From Companilactobacillus farciminis KCTC 3681 = DSM 20184 (lineage in GTDB: Bacteria > Bacillota > Bacilli > Lactobacillales > Lactobacillaceae), in NCBI RefSeq assembly GCF_002706745.1, contig NZ_CP017702.1, positions 2,356,001 through 2,420,000 on the forward strand: a stretch of 64,000 bases of DNA, read 5' to 3'. Positions 51,497-59,513 of the stretch are shown in pieces (position 1 is the stretch's first letter; each line of letters starts with the position of its first letter). The notes under the pieces were generated by a model that saw nothing but the letters and a program-made list of their open reading frames with translations, searched no databases and was not told the origin of the DNA. Position numbers and translations under genes: made by a program.

Positions 51497-52897
51497 TTGA
51501 AAAATGAAGAAGATACCCACATCAAACTAAAGCGAAACATGGAGTCACGTCACCTGTTTATGATTTCTCTTGGCGGCGTTATCGGAACGGGACTATTTTT
51601 AAGCTCTGGTTATACGATTCATGAAGCCGGTCCGATCGGAACGATTTTAGCCTACGGAATTGGCGCTATCGTCGTTTATTTAGTCATGCTCTGTCTGGGT
51701 GAATTATCAGTCGCTATGCCAGAAACTGGTTCATTTCACGTTTACGCTGACAGATATATCGGCCCAGGAACTGGTTTTACAGTCGCAATTTTATATTGGT
51801 TAACTTGGACGGTCGCATTAGGTTCTGAATTCACCGCTGCTGGATTGATCATGCAACAGTGGTTCCCCGGATCTCCCACTTGGCTGTGGAGTGCATTGTT
51901 TATGGCGGTAATTTTTATTTCCAATGCTCTCTCAGTTAAATTCTTTGCTGAAACGGAATTTTGGTTCTCTAGTATCAAAGTTATCGCCATTGTTTTATTC
52001 ATCGTCGTCGGCTTTTTGGCAATCTTTGGCGTCATTCCCATTAAAGGGACCACTCATGCCCCATTATTTACTAATCTAGTCAAAGATGGCTTATTCCCTC
52101 GAGGTTTTAAAGCTGTTTTCACTACTATGCTAACGGTAAACTTTGCCTTCTCAGGAACGGAACTAATTGGTGTTACTGCTGGTGAAACTAAAGACCCTGG
52201 GAAAAACATTCCTAGAGCAATTCATACTACTTTATTGCGTTTAGTAATTTTCTTCATCGGTAGTATCGTCGTCATGTCAGCTTTAATTCCCTGGCAAAAA
52301 GCTGGCGTTGATCAAAGTCCATTTGTTCTAGTTTTCAATAGTATTGGCTTGCCTTTTGCTGGAGATTTGATGAATTTCGTCGTCTTGACAGCAATCTTGT
52401 CGGCTGCTAATTCAGGATTGTATGCTTCAACGAGAATGCTTTGGTCACTAGCTCACGAAGGGATGATTCCCATCAAATATGCCAAAACTAACTCCCGAAA
52501 CGTTCCGATGCTAGCTCTTTGCTTGAGTATGCTTGGTGGAATTTTGGCTTTAGTTTCCAGTGTTGTCGCTGCTTCTACAGTTTATTTAGTCCTCGTTTCA
52601 ATTTCTGGTCTAGCGGTAGTTATCGTCTGGATGGCAATTGCTTTATCTGAAATCAATTTCCGCAAACAATTTCTCAAAGATGGTCACAAATTAAGTGAAC
52701 TGAAATTCAAAACTCCTTGGTATCCAGTCGTACCTTGGGCTGCCTTTATCATGAGTTTGTTATCTTGTGTCTTGATTGTCTTTGACCCCAACCAAAGATC
52801 AGCTCTCTTCTACATGATTCCGTTTTTAATTCTCTGTTACGGTGTTTATTATGGTAAGGAATATTTAAAAAAACGTCGAGTTGTAAATGATAATTAA
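51497..52897 (+). CDS. mmuP: Amino-acid permease, probable S-methylmethionine transporter
   Basis: A 466-residue AAT/APC-family transporter with 12 helices. The start has [15 protein letters not shown] (the APC substrate loop), then [26 protein letters not shown] and [16 protein letters not shown], characteristic of the AAT group including MmuP, GabP and AnsP. Divergence from mmuM supports the S-methylmethionine assignment. Start is TTG at 51497 with AAGGTG 8 bases upstream; the first ATG is 15 codons in. Symbol assigned by context. Confidence 0.75.
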   Translation: MKNEEDTHIKLKRNMESRHLFMISLGGVIGTGLFLSSGYTIHEAGPIGTILAYGIGAIVVYLVMLCLGELSVAMPETGSFHVYADRYIGPGTGFTVAILYWLTWTVALGSEFTAAGLIMQQWFPGSPTWLWSALFMAVIFISNALSVKFFAETEFWFSSIKVIAIVLFIVVGFLAIFGVIPIKGTTHAPLFTNLVKDGLFPRGFKAVFTTMLTVNFAFSGTELIGVTAGETKDPGKNIPRAIHTTLLRLVIFFIGSIVVMSALIPWQKAGVDQSPFVLVFNSIGLPFAGDLMNFVVLTAILSAANSGLYASTRMLWSLAHEGMIPIKYAKTNSRNVPMLALCLSMLGGILALVSSVVAASTVYLVLVSISGLAVVIVWMAIALSEINFRKQFLKDGHKLSELKFKTPWYPVVPWAAFIMSLLSCVLIVFDPNQRSALFYMIPFLILCYGVYYGKEYLKKRRVVNDN

Positions 52898-52965
52898 AAC
52901 TTCAATAGTCACCAAAATTGTCTAAGTTACTGGAAAAAGGTTTAATATAAAGGTATATGTAAAAT

Positions 52966-53124
52966 TTGGGTTCTTTATTAAATTAGGTTAATTAGTGATA
53001 AATTGCTGTCACTACCGACTAGATGATGTTTTGTTTTATTTATTTCAAATAATTAGAGGATAAAGAATAGAACAACTATCTAGTCTGGAATAGCTACATT
53101 AACCGAGATTTAGAAAGAACCCAA
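52966..53124 (+). promoter_or_regulatory. Structured leader region upstream of the GtrA-like gene
   Basis: TTGGGTTCTTT at 52966-52976 is the exact inverted match of AAAGAACCCAA at 53114-53124, enclosing 137 bases. Inside, CCGACTAGAT (53015-53024) pairs with ATCTAGTC-T-GG (53078-53088) with a single bulge. The two nested helices would fold the transcript into a closed ~160-base structure ending 19 bases before the start codon. The inner 3' arm coincides with repeat copy D. No known riboswitch class was recognised. A terminator T-run is absent. Confidence 0.5.
53060..53094. repeat. Interspersed repeat, fragment D
   Basis: About 35 bases match the left flank and end of copy A (1457-1491) at roughly 30 positions: the pattern is ATAAAGARTAGAACM, then ACTATCYAGTCYGGAATAGC. 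The rest of the element is missing. Confidence 0.65.
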
Positions 53125-53143
53125 TCTGGGAGAAAAGATATTT

Positions 53144-53644
53144 ATGAATAAGAAAACTAACTTGGATCAAGAAACTCCAACAAAAAAGATTATTGATGAT
53201 GTCGAAGAAGGTATTAATGATGCTGGTACAGTCTTCTCAACTGAAACTGAACCGTTAGAAAGTAACAGTAAGCAATTAGTTAGATACTTACTGTGGGGAT
53301 TGCTTTCCGTTGTCGTCAATTTTGGAACCTTCTATATTTTGTACCATACTATTCATATGAACTATCAAGTCGCTAATCTTATTGCTTGGTTCTTAGGAGT
53401 ACAAGTCGGATTTTGGGTCGATCGTGTTATCGTCTTCCATCACAAATCTAACTCAGCTTTTCAAGAAATGTTGGCCTTTTACGCAACTAGAATTTTAACT
53501 TTCCTAATTGAAACAGCTACACTCTGGATCGGTATTTCCGTCCTCAGCGCCAACGGAACCGGATCTAAACTAGTCGGACAATTTTTAGCCATCGTTGGAA
53601 ATTACGTATTATCTAAGTTCTTTATTTTTAAAAACAGACATTAA
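53144..53644 (+). CDS. GtrA-like membrane protein
   Basis: A 166-residue protein with a hydrophilic N-terminal 45 residues and four hydrophobic helices (about 48-70, 75-95, 108-130, 138-158). LVRYLLWGLLSVVVNFGTFY and NYVLSKFFIFKNR at the C-terminus match the GtrA/DPMS accessory family, which helps flip or transfer undecaprenyl-linked sugars for wall or teichoic-acid glycosylation. The acidic N-terminal extension is unusual. GGGAG precedes the ATG. No glycosyltransferase partner is adjacent. Probably co-transcribed with the 44-residue gene that follows. Confidence 0.85.
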   Translation: MNKKTNLDQETPTKKIIDDVEEGINDAGTVFSTETEPLESNSKQLVRYLLWGLLSVVVNFGTFYILYHTIHMNYQVANLIAWFLGVQVGFWVDRVIVFHHKSNSAFQEMLAFYATRILTFLIETATLWIGISVLSANGTGSKLVGQFLAIVGNYVLSKFFIFKNRH

Positions 53645-53669
53645 TTCAAGAAAAGCATAGGTGGAGATT

Positions 53670-53804
53670 ATGGATTATAACTCAAATACAAATAATTCAA
53701 CCAATTCTTTAGCACGTCAAGAAGCTGAAAGTGGTACATTAAAAACTTTTGAAAATATTGACGAATTAATTGCCAGTTTACAAGACGAAGAAAAAAACCA
53801 ATGA
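53670..53804 (+). CDS. Small acidic protein, 44 residues
   Basis: Starts MDYNSNTNNSTNSLARQE and ends LIASLQDEEKNQ. It has a polar N-terminal half and a predicted helix (FENIDELIASLQDEE). The C-terminal part resembles the toxin-wrapping tails of RelB/DinJ-type antitoxins, but there is no adjacent toxin, so I do not call it one. GGTGGAG lies about 5 bases upstream of the ATG. 25 bases after the GtrA-like gene and followed by a terminator, hence likely the last gene in that unit. Confidence 0.6.
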   Translation: MDYNSNTNNSTNSLARQEAESGTLKTFENIDELIASLQDEEKNQ

Positions 53805-53813
53805 GATACAAAT

Positions 53814-53861
53814 AAAGCCCTGATAGAACTCATCTATTGAATTCTATCAGGGCTATTTATC
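53814..53861. terminator. Intrinsic terminator (shared loop family)
   Basis: AAGCCCTGATAGAA and TTCTATCAGGGCT form a stem of ~13 bp. The upper stem and loop, GATAGAACTCA..TGAATTCTATCA, is repeated in the terminator at 62500-62550. Confidence 0.85.
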
Positions 53862-53909
53862 TTCTAAGTAATCAAATTAAGTTTAAAACCTACTATCTAA
53901 ATCAAAAAA

Positions 53910-55835
53910 TTAATCCAATGCAACTTTAGGTTCAATCTTACTCTTATTCAATAATACAGAACTAGTTACAACTGACAATGAACTGAAGGCCATTGCTAGA
54001 CCCGCTAATTCAGGGCTCAAACTCAAGCCTACGGCGAAGAATAATCCTGCAGCGACTGGAATTCCTAAGACGTTGTAAATGAAGGCCCAGAAGAGATTTA
54101 ACTTGATACGATTGAAAGTCTTACGGCTCAATTCTAGAGCTTTAGCGACGTCACGTAAGTCATTCTTCATCAAGACGATACCACCAGATTCAATGGCAAT
54201 ATCTGTACCTGAACCCATGGCAATTCCGACATCAGCCATTGTCAAAGCAGGAGCATCATTGATTCCGTCACCAACGAAGGCAACTTTACCATTCTTTTGA
54301 AGTGTTTGAACGTGATCAGCTTTGTCACCTGGCAAAACGTCAGCGATAACTTCATCGATACCCACTTCTTTAGCGATTGCTTCAGCAACTCGTTGGTTGT
54401 CACCCGTCAACATTACAGTTCTCAATCCACGAGCTTTCAAAGTGGCGATTGCTTCTTTAGAAGTAGCCTTTGGAGCATCTTGGATAGCAATTAAACCAAT
54501 AATCTTATTATCAACACCAACGAAGACAACTGTCTTGGCTTCATTTTGAAGTTGAATCATTTTAGCTTGTAATTTTGAATCAATTTCTACATCAGATAAC
54601 ATCTTATCGTTACCAACAAAGGCTTTTTGATCATCGACCAAAGCTGTAACACCCTTACCTTCAACCGCTGAAAAATCACTTGCGGCATTAGCTTGAATGT
54701 TTTCAGTTTTAGCTTTGTCCATGATGGCTGTAGCTAGAGGATGTTCAGAAGATTCTTCCAAACTAGCAGCAATTGTCAAGACTTGCTTTTCGTTACCAAC
54801 AATGTCAGTAACTTCTGGCTTACCATTTGTGATAGTACCAGTTTTATCCATAACGACAGTCTTTACATCGTTAACTTCTTCAAGAACTTCACCATTCTTG
54901 ATCAAGATACCCATCTTAGCACCACGACCAGTTCCAACCATTAAGGCTGTTGGTGTAGCTAAACCTAAGGCACAAGGACAAGCGATAACTACTACAGAAA
55001 CTGCGAAAATCAAAGCTTTAGCAATCGTAGCTCCTAAGAAGACGTACCAAACTAAGAACGTTAAAATGGATAAAATCAAAACTGCTGGTACAAAAATTTC
55101 CGATACTTTATCGGTTAAATTTTGAATTGGGGCGTGACTATTTTGAGCTTTTTTAACTAACTCAACGATCTGAGAAAGCATTGTGTCGCTACCAACTTTT
55201 TCGGCTTTGAACATGAAAGTTCCGTTACTATTAATAGTTGAACCGATAACTTTGTCACCAATCTTCTTAGTAACAGGCATACTTTCACCGGTAACCATTG
55301 ACTCATCAACTGTTGAGCTACCTTCGGTGATCACACCATCAACGGCAATTTTTTGACCAGGTTTAACTCTGATCAAATCACCCTTAACTACTTGGTCCAA
55401 AGGAATCTTAACTAATTTGCCATCACACATGACTTCAGCTTCTTTAGCTTGTAAGTCGACTAATTTTTCGATGGCATTTGAAGCATTGTTACGCATTCTT
55501 TCTTCAAATACTTGGCCTAACAAGACGAAAGTTATTACAAAAGCTGCACTTTCAAAGAAGACTGCTTGACCAGTAAACATAGCATAAATACTGTAAACAT
55601 AGGCTACGGCTGTACCAATCGCTACCAATGTATCCATGTTTGAATGGTGCTTTTTAAATGAAGCCCAAGCACTTTGGATGAAAGGTCTAGCAGCGACTGC
55701 CATAACGATAGTTGTTAGAACGAATTGAATCCATTCACTGCCCGGAACCATGATTCCAAAAGGCATCAAAATCATCCCGATCAACATTGGAATAGAAAAT
55801 ACCAATGCAATCCAAAATCTCTTTGTAATTGTCAT
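53910..55835 (-). CDS. copA: Copper-type P1B ATPase
   Basis: A 641-residue heavy-metal pump. Motifs: TGES (182-185), CPC in ACPCALGLATP (286-288), phosphorylation Asp330 in DKTGTIT, HP in SSEHPLA (365-366), and GDGINDAPAL. Eight helices as usual, but there is no N-terminal CxxC metal-binding domain; the first helix begins near residue 7. CPC supports Cu+ export. The gene overlaps the cupredoxin-like gene (TAATG), so translation is coupled; a start 14 codons earlier is unlikely. Under the CopY-box promoter at ~56515-56566. A periplasmic-side cupredoxin partner may take the place of the missing domain. Confidence 0.9.
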   Translation of the reverse strand: MTITKRFWIALVFSIPMLIGMILMPFGIMVPGSEWIQFVLTTIVMAVAARPFIQSAWASFKKHHSNMDTLVAIGTAVAYVYSIYAMFTGQAVFFESAAFVITFVLLGQVFEERMRNNASNAIEKLVDLQAKEAEVMCDGKLVKIPLDQVVKGDLIRVKPGQKIAVDGVITEGSSTVDESMVTGESMPVTKKIGDKVIGSTINSNGTFMFKAEKVGSDTMLSQIVELVKKAQNSHAPIQNLTDKVSEIFVPAVLILSILTFLVWYVFLGATIAKALIFAVSVVVIACPCALGLATPTALMVGTGRGAKMGILIKNGEVLEEVNDVKTVVMDKTGTITNGKPEVTDIVGNEKQVLTIAASLEESSEHPLATAIMDKAKTENIQANAASDFSAVEGKGVTALVDDQKAFVGNDKMLSDVEIDSKLQAKMIQLQNEAKTVVFVGVDNKIIGLIAIQDAPKATSKEAIATLKARGLRTVMLTGDNQRVAEAIAKEVGIDEVIADVLPGDKADHVQTLQKNGKVAFVGDGINDAPALTMADVGIAMGSGTDIAIESGGIVLMKNDLRDVAKALELSRKTFNRIKLNLFWAFIYNVLGIPVAAGLFFAVGLSLSPELAGLAMAFSSLSVVTSSVLLNKSKIEPKVALD

Positions 55836-56107
55836 TATGAAATCACGACCTTTCCTTTGAACATATCCATACCGCAACTAAATGTATATTCCCCGCTCTT
55901 ATCAGTATCGACTGTAACGGTTTGAGTTTCATTTAGTGGTAGTTGTTTTTCAAAATCTAAATCTTTTGAGTGAACGACATCCAAACATCCTTGAGCGTTC
56001 GTTCTCGTAAATGAAATTTCAGCGGGAACACCTTTTTTCAAATTGACTACTTCTGGTGAATAACCGCCTGCTACTGTAACGTTAACTTTTTGTACCTTCT
56101 CAACCAT
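55835..56107 (-). CDS. Cupredoxin-like metal-binding protein, cytosolic
   Basis: A 90-residue domain: NVTVAGGYSPEVVNLKKGVPAEISFTRTNAQGC, with Cys near 41, His near 46 and SCGMDMF near the end, a Cys/Met set for copper. It is the cupredoxin_1 domain that elsewhere forms a fusion to CopA-like ATPases. There is no signal or membrane segment. Overlaps copA by one base (TAATG) and follows the membrane-anchored copy by 12 bases, with GGAGA 9 bases before ATG. A copper chaperone role is inferred. Confidence 0.8.
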   Translation of the reverse strand: MVEKVQKVNVTVAGGYSPEVVNLKKGVPAEISFTRTNAQGCLDVVHSKDLDFEKQLPLNETQTVTVDTDKSGEYTFSCGMDMFKGKVVIS

Positions 56108-56119
56108 AATTGTTATCTC

Positions 56120-56491
56120 CTATTTAATAATTAATTTGCCGTGGAACATATCCATACCGCAAGCCCATTGGAATTCTCCGGGTTTAGAAGTATCAATGTC
56201 GATAGCCTCTTTTTGATTTTGTGGTAGTTCTTGATTAATTCCGAAATCAGAAAAGACTACTCGATCCAAACAACTGGAAGCATCTTTTCTAGTGAAATTC
56301 AACGTTGCTGGAACGCCTTTCTTCAAAGTGATGACCTCTGGTGAATAACCACCGCTGACCTCTACATCAACACTTTGTTTGTTATCAGCGATATCTGCTG
56401 TTTGGCTGGCAACTTCGTGATTGCCAAAGAACCACCAAAGAATGAAACCAATAATTGCTAAACCTACAATCAAAACTAATATTTTTGTCAT
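56120..56491 (-). CDS. Membrane-anchored cupredoxin-like protein
   Basis: A 123-residue protein: N-terminal helix (about 3-23, ILVLIVGLAIIGFILWWFFG) as an anchor, then a cupredoxin domain with VEVSGGYSPEVITLKKGVPA, Cys in ASSCLDRV and WACGMDMF at the end. The soluble part would be outside the membrane if the anchor is uncleaved. It is about 45% similar in look to the next gene. Start at 56491 with AGAGGG 12 bases and AAGGA 4 bases upstream. First gene of the copper operon, so it is closest to the CopY-box promoter. Confidence 0.8.
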   Translation of the reverse strand: MTKILVLIVGLAIIGFILWWFFGNHEVASQTADIADNKQSVDVEVSGGYSPEVITLKKGVPATLNFTRKDASSCLDRVVFSDFGINQELPQNQKEAIDIDTSKPGEFQWACGMDMFHGKLIIK

Positions 56492-56514
56492 TATCCTTAT
56501 CCCTCTCACTTGTT

Positions 56515-56566
56515 TACATTTGTAATCTACGGTTATTATACTAATCTCTAAGTTTACATTTGTCAA
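56515..56566 (-). promoter_or_regulatory. Copper operon promoter with two CopY-type operators
   Basis: TACATTTGTA at 56515-56524 fits the cop box TACANNTGTA exactly and TACATTTGTC at 56555-56564 differs by one base. On the minus strand, TTGACA (56566-56561) overlaps the second box; possible -10 boxes are TAGTAT (17-base spacer) or TATAAT (20-base spacer) between the boxes. CopY-like repression, relieved by copper, is expected. copY itself is not in the window. Confidence 0.85.
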
Positions 56567-56629
56567 CTAGATAATCTGAGAAATTAAAAAGCAGTATCCA
56601 TTTAGTGTGAAATTTCTAAATAGATACTG

Positions 56630-57427
56630 CTATTTTCCTGACAAAATATAATTCAAAACTTCCATAAATATACTCTGCAAACTGTTTTTAGATGTGGTAA
56701 AGGTTCCTACATCTACTCCGGATAATTCTTCCTCACCAAAATATCGGTTCTCGATATACATATGATAAGCTAACCCAATTTGAATCGACTCGACTCGCTT
56801 GTTATCTCCATAATGTGGCGTGATGAACCCTCCAGAAAAGGGATGATTATTTGAAACGGTATAACCTTTTTGATTGAGTTGCTTGGTTAAAAACTCTCTA
56901 AAATCTGCACTTGAGGTAGTATCAAAATGATTACCCAAAACGACATCTTCAGTTTTTACATCTTCATGTGGATATTCAGCAAAACTATGCAAATCGAATA
57001 AATAAACTTTGTCGAATTTTTCTAATTTATGATCAATTAGTTCCTGCAACTTAGCGTGATATGGTCGATAAAATTGATTAATTCGTTGTTTAATTTCTTC
57101 ATCAGTCAACTTAGTTTGATAAATTGATTTTCCAAAAGTCGTCTGACTATAAACTATTTCGTAACGATAATCACCATTTACATCAATCATCGACAAATCA
57201 CGATTAGGATCAGCAATGTAACGATGAAGATTATTTTGAAGTACAGTAAATCCGCTCTGCAGCAAAAAATCATAAAGCTCTGGCAGAAACCAGTCGACAT
57301 TAGGACAAATTAAACCTGGCACCATTTTTGATTTGATGTCTTCCGGAATAAGCGTTCCACTGTGTGGTAAATCAATAATAACTGGCAATTCATCGATTTT
57401 TTCATTATAGACGGTAAAATTTTCCAT
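56630..57427 (-). CDS. N-formylglutamate amidohydrolase family protein
   Basis: A 265-residue protein of the FGase/HutG-like family. VIIDLPHSGTLIPEDI at the start, RYIADPNRD, LFDLHSFAEYP (DLHS is a metal/catalytic block) and FSGGFITPHYG, with IQIGLAYHMYI at the end, are typical. The family hydrolyses N-formylglutamate, but no hut or fol genes are adjacent, so the substrate may be another N-acyl amino acid. Start at 57427 has AGGAGAAG 3-9 bases upstream. The end of the upstream gene is 10 bases away, so they form an operon. Confidence 0.82.
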   Translation of the reverse strand: MENFTVYNEKIDELPVIIDLPHSGTLIPEDIKSKMVPGLICPNVDWFLPELYDFLLQSGFTVLQNNLHRYIADPNRDLSMIDVNGDYRYEIVYSQTTFGKSIYQTKLTDEEIKQRINQFYRPYHAKLQELIDHKLEKFDKVYLFDLHSFAEYPHEDVKTEDVVLGNHFDTTSSADFREFLTKQLNQKGYTVSNNHPFSGGFITPHYGDNKRVESIQIGLAYHMYIENRYFGEEELSGVDVGTFTTSKNSLQSIFMEVLNYILSGK

Positions 57428-57437
57428 ATCTTCTCCT

Positions 57438-57887
57438 CTAATCCCAGTTTCCAAAAGCCATCTCGTTCAATTCATCATTGCCACATTTAGGACAATGCCA
57501 ATACTTCTCTGGCTCTTTAACAAATCGTAATCTGGTTGCTCTAGGGCTTCCTTTAGCAAAAGTTAGTCGTTTTAAAGTGGTCTGACAATATGGACAAGGA
57601 TATTGTGGTTCAAATTTACTTGATCCCTTTAACTGAAAGTAAAACTTATCAAATAAGTAAAAATCATTGGGACAAGCATAAATTGCATGACCGTAATCTT
57701 CATTTATTTCATAGCCTTTTGTTAATAAATCCATTGTTTGATCAGCAATCTTCGTATCATCAACTAAATCCAATAAGAATTGCTTATCTTTAAAAACATT
57801 TTCTGGAGAGTACAACATACCGATTCCTGTATTGGCTTTGATTCCATAACCACATTTAGTGCAGTGCAAATCGTGAATTTCACCCAT
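57438..57887 (-). CDS. Zinc-ribbon-containing protein of unknown function
   Basis: A 149-residue protein with three CxxC pairs: CTKCGY (9-12), CPYC (near 97) and CPKC (near 132), separated by a middle region without cysteine. Ribbon 1 and ribbon 3 may pair or each bind zinc alone. There is no hydrophobic segment. Start has GGAGGGG 11 bases upstream. In operon with the FGase-like gene. I do not recognise the family and assign no function; nucleic-acid binding is common for such ribbons. Confidence 0.65.
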   Translation of the reverse strand: MGEIHDLHCTKCGYGIKANTGIGMLYSPENVFKDKQFLLDLVDDTKIADQTMDLLTKGYEINEDYGHAIYACPNDFYLFDKFYFQLKGSSKFEPQYPCPYCQTTLKRLTFAKGSPRATRLRFVKEPEKYWHCPKCGNDELNEMAFGNWD

Positions 57888-57952
57888 TTTTATCCCCTCC
57901 GAATTCTTGCTTTAAATATTAATCAAATATTCAATAGGGCGCAACCAATATT

Positions 57953-58206
57953 GTTCATTATTCTATTTTATTATTTTGGCATTTTGAGGAAATAGAACTC
58001 CATTTTCCTTATCCTATTTTAATATTTTGCCGTTTTGCGAAAATAGAACTCTGTTTTTCCTGTCCTATTTCAATATTTTGCCGTTTTGCGAAAATAGAAC
58101 TCTATTTTCCCTGTTCTATTTTAATATTTTGCCGTTTTGTGGAAATAGAACTCTATTTTCTCTATCTTATTTTAATATTTTGCCATTTTACAAAAATAGA
58201 ACTACC
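57953..58206. repeat. Tandem array of five ~51-bp repeats
   Basis: The phrase AATAGAACTC recurs at 57991, 58042, 58093, 58144 and in part at 58195, exactly 51 bases apart. Each unit holds TATTTTAATATTTTGCCGTTTTG-like DNA (shown partly) and a palindrome GAAAATAGAAC-TCTATTTTC with a 9-bp stem. Differences between units are few, so the array is recent. As 51 is a multiple of three, an open frame at 58027 shows a repeated 17-residue unit but has no start signal. The array is between the zinc-ribbon and LiaF-like genes. Confidence 0.9.
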
Positions 58207-58222
58207 AAATGGCAGCTCTATT
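58194..58222 (-). terminator. Probable terminator of the LiaF-like gene
   Basis: On the minus strand AAATAGAGCTGCC and its near-complement GGTAGTTCTATTT form a hairpin with T-run; it is the last, degenerate unit of the 51-bp array. Confidence 0.6.
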
Positions 58223-58223
58223 T

Positions 58224-58961
58224 CTATATATATTGTATTTTCAAATTTCCCATTGAAACCAATCCCGTTATTGTAACGGTAGGACTATCAGAAGAGATAT
58301 TTTGCACTCCAGCTTCTGAAATATTTCCCATATTATTATTGATTCCTTTGACAATATTCCAGTTACGGGGGATAAATAACTCAATATTGCCTAATGACAC
58401 ATTTACTTTGATAGTCGCTGTATCATTAACGGTTACGTGGTCAAAATAAACTTTTACACTACCCAAATTGGCCTGAACGTTGGCTGTATGAAAATCATTA
58501 GAGCGAACGTATCTTACACTATTGCCCATTTTTACAAAAACATCTACATCAGGACTATCGACGGTTTTCATATCATCGTTGTATTCATAGTAACTACCAA
58601 ATGGCTTTTTTTCCCACTTTACTTGGCTTTTATAACGCATCCATGGACGATGTTTAGCTAAAAATGGATTCAATATCACCGACAATCCAATACTTACCAA
58701 CAAAGCGGCACCCAAAATTGTCCAAGCAGATAGAGCCGCAATTCCTAAAGGTTTAGCGTATAAAATTGCTAAAAACGCCAATGTAAAAACTGTTCCCGAA
58801 ATAGAATAGTAAACTAAACTCTTAATCAAAAAGAACACCAAGAATATCGTTGCGACAATTGTCCAAAAATTAAACGTATATGTTATCAAATGTAACTGAC
58901 TGACAATCAATAACGCAGCACTCAGCAATAAAAACAAGCCCCAAAAGATTCTATTTCTCAT
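58224..58961 (-). CDS. LiaF-like membrane protein
   Basis: A 245-residue protein with four or five hydrophobic helices in the first ~105 residues and a soluble C-terminal domain (about 125-245) with a beta-helix-like pattern: VKMGNSVRYV, ANLGSVKVYFD, VSLGNIELFIP, NNMGNISEAG, VSMGNLKIQYI. This is the LiaF/cell-wall antibiotic response domain that senses envelope stress and modulates a kinase or regulator. It follows a LytTR gene by 2 bases, so they form a pair in which it probably controls or is controlled by the regulator. AAGGAAGG upstream of start. Confidence 0.8.
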   Translation of the reverse strand: MRNRIFWGLFLLLSAALLIVSQLHLITYTFNFWTIVATIFLVFFLIKSLVYYSISGTVFTLAFLAILYAKPLGIAALSAWTILGAALLVSIGLSVILNPFLAKHRPWMRYKSQVKWEKKPFGSYYEYNDDMKTVDSPDVDVFVKMGNSVRYVRSNDFHTANVQANLGSVKVYFDHVTVNDTATIKVNVSLGNIELFIPRNWNIVKGINNNMGNISEAGVQNISSDSPTVTITGLVSMGNLKIQYI

Positions 58962-58963
58962 AA

Positions 58964-59416
58964 TTAGACCTTCCTTTGATTCAATTTCAGCTTTAGTTTT
59001 TTTAGAAAGCGACGAGAAACATAAATTTGTTTATAACTATCGCGAAACTGAATTAGATTTCCCATAACGGATTGAGTCAGAGATTTTACTTCATCAACAT
59101 TTAAAATTGACGATTTAGAAACTCGCAAAAAATTATCTGGTAAATTTTCCTCTAACTCATACAACCGGTAATGGATCAAAAAGGCGTTGTCTTTAGTATG
59201 AGCGTAAACATTTCGATCATTAGTTTCAAAGAATAGAATATCCTGTGTCGACAAAGAATAGACCGTATTATCCAAATAACCATTGATATTGTGTAATTTA
59301 GTATCAATTTCTTGGAGATTACGCAATATTTCAGCCACTTCTTCATCTTTTTTATTAGCTCGGATAACGATTTCTTTTTCTCGATACTCTGATGAAATAT
59401 CTAACCTTATTTTCAC
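58964..59416 (-). CDS. LytTR-family DNA-binding regulator
   Basis: A 150-residue protein: an N-terminal variable part (about 1-45) and a LytTR domain (about 50-145) with ILFFETNDRNVYAHT, FLRVSKSSILNVDEV and YVSRRFLKKLK. No receiver domain. LytTR regulators with a membrane-protein gene directly downstream usually control their own operon. Start is GTG at 59416 with AAAGGG 9 bases upstream. A direct-repeat pair overlaps its promoter at 59481-59510. Likely envelope-stress or signal response; the inducer is unknown. Confidence 0.85.
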   Translation of the reverse strand: MKIRLDISSEYREKEIVIRANKKDEEVAEILRNLQEIDTKLHNINGYLDNTVYSLSTQDILFFETNDRNVYAHTKDNAFLIHYRLYELEENLPDNFLRVSKSSILNVDEVKSLTQSVMGNLIQFRDSYKQIYVSRRFLKKLKLKLNQRKV

Positions 59417-59464
59417 GACCAACAACCCTTTCGTTAGAAGTATTACACCATTTTAAATCGTCAG

Positions 59465-59510
59465 TGTATAGGGTATTTGCTTGAGTGGTCAAAATATACC
59501 ATTAAGTGGT
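59465..59510 (-). promoter_or_regulatory. Promoter and putative LytTR binding repeats
   Basis: On the minus strand TTGACC (59492-59487) and TATACA (59470-59465) have a 16-base spacer. ACCACTTAA (59510-59502) and ACCACTCAA (59489-59481) differ by one base with a 21-base period, two turns of the helix, as expected for LytTR dimer sites; the second copy overlaps the -35 box. Confidence 0.6.
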
Positions 59511-59513
59511 TTT

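Noticed and set aside
53670..53804. RelB/DinJ antitoxin
   Set aside because: Only a weak C-terminal resemblance, no DNA-binding N-terminus and no toxin gene beside it.
57953..58206. Possible CRISPR array from regularly spaced repeats
   Set aside because: The units are directly tandem and the whole 51-bp unit is repeated, with no unique spacers and no cas genes.
58027..58449. 140-codon open frame on the plus strand with a repeated 17-residue unit
   Set aside because: It arises from the 51-bp array (a multiple of three), has no ribosome site, and overlaps the LiaF-like gene antisense.
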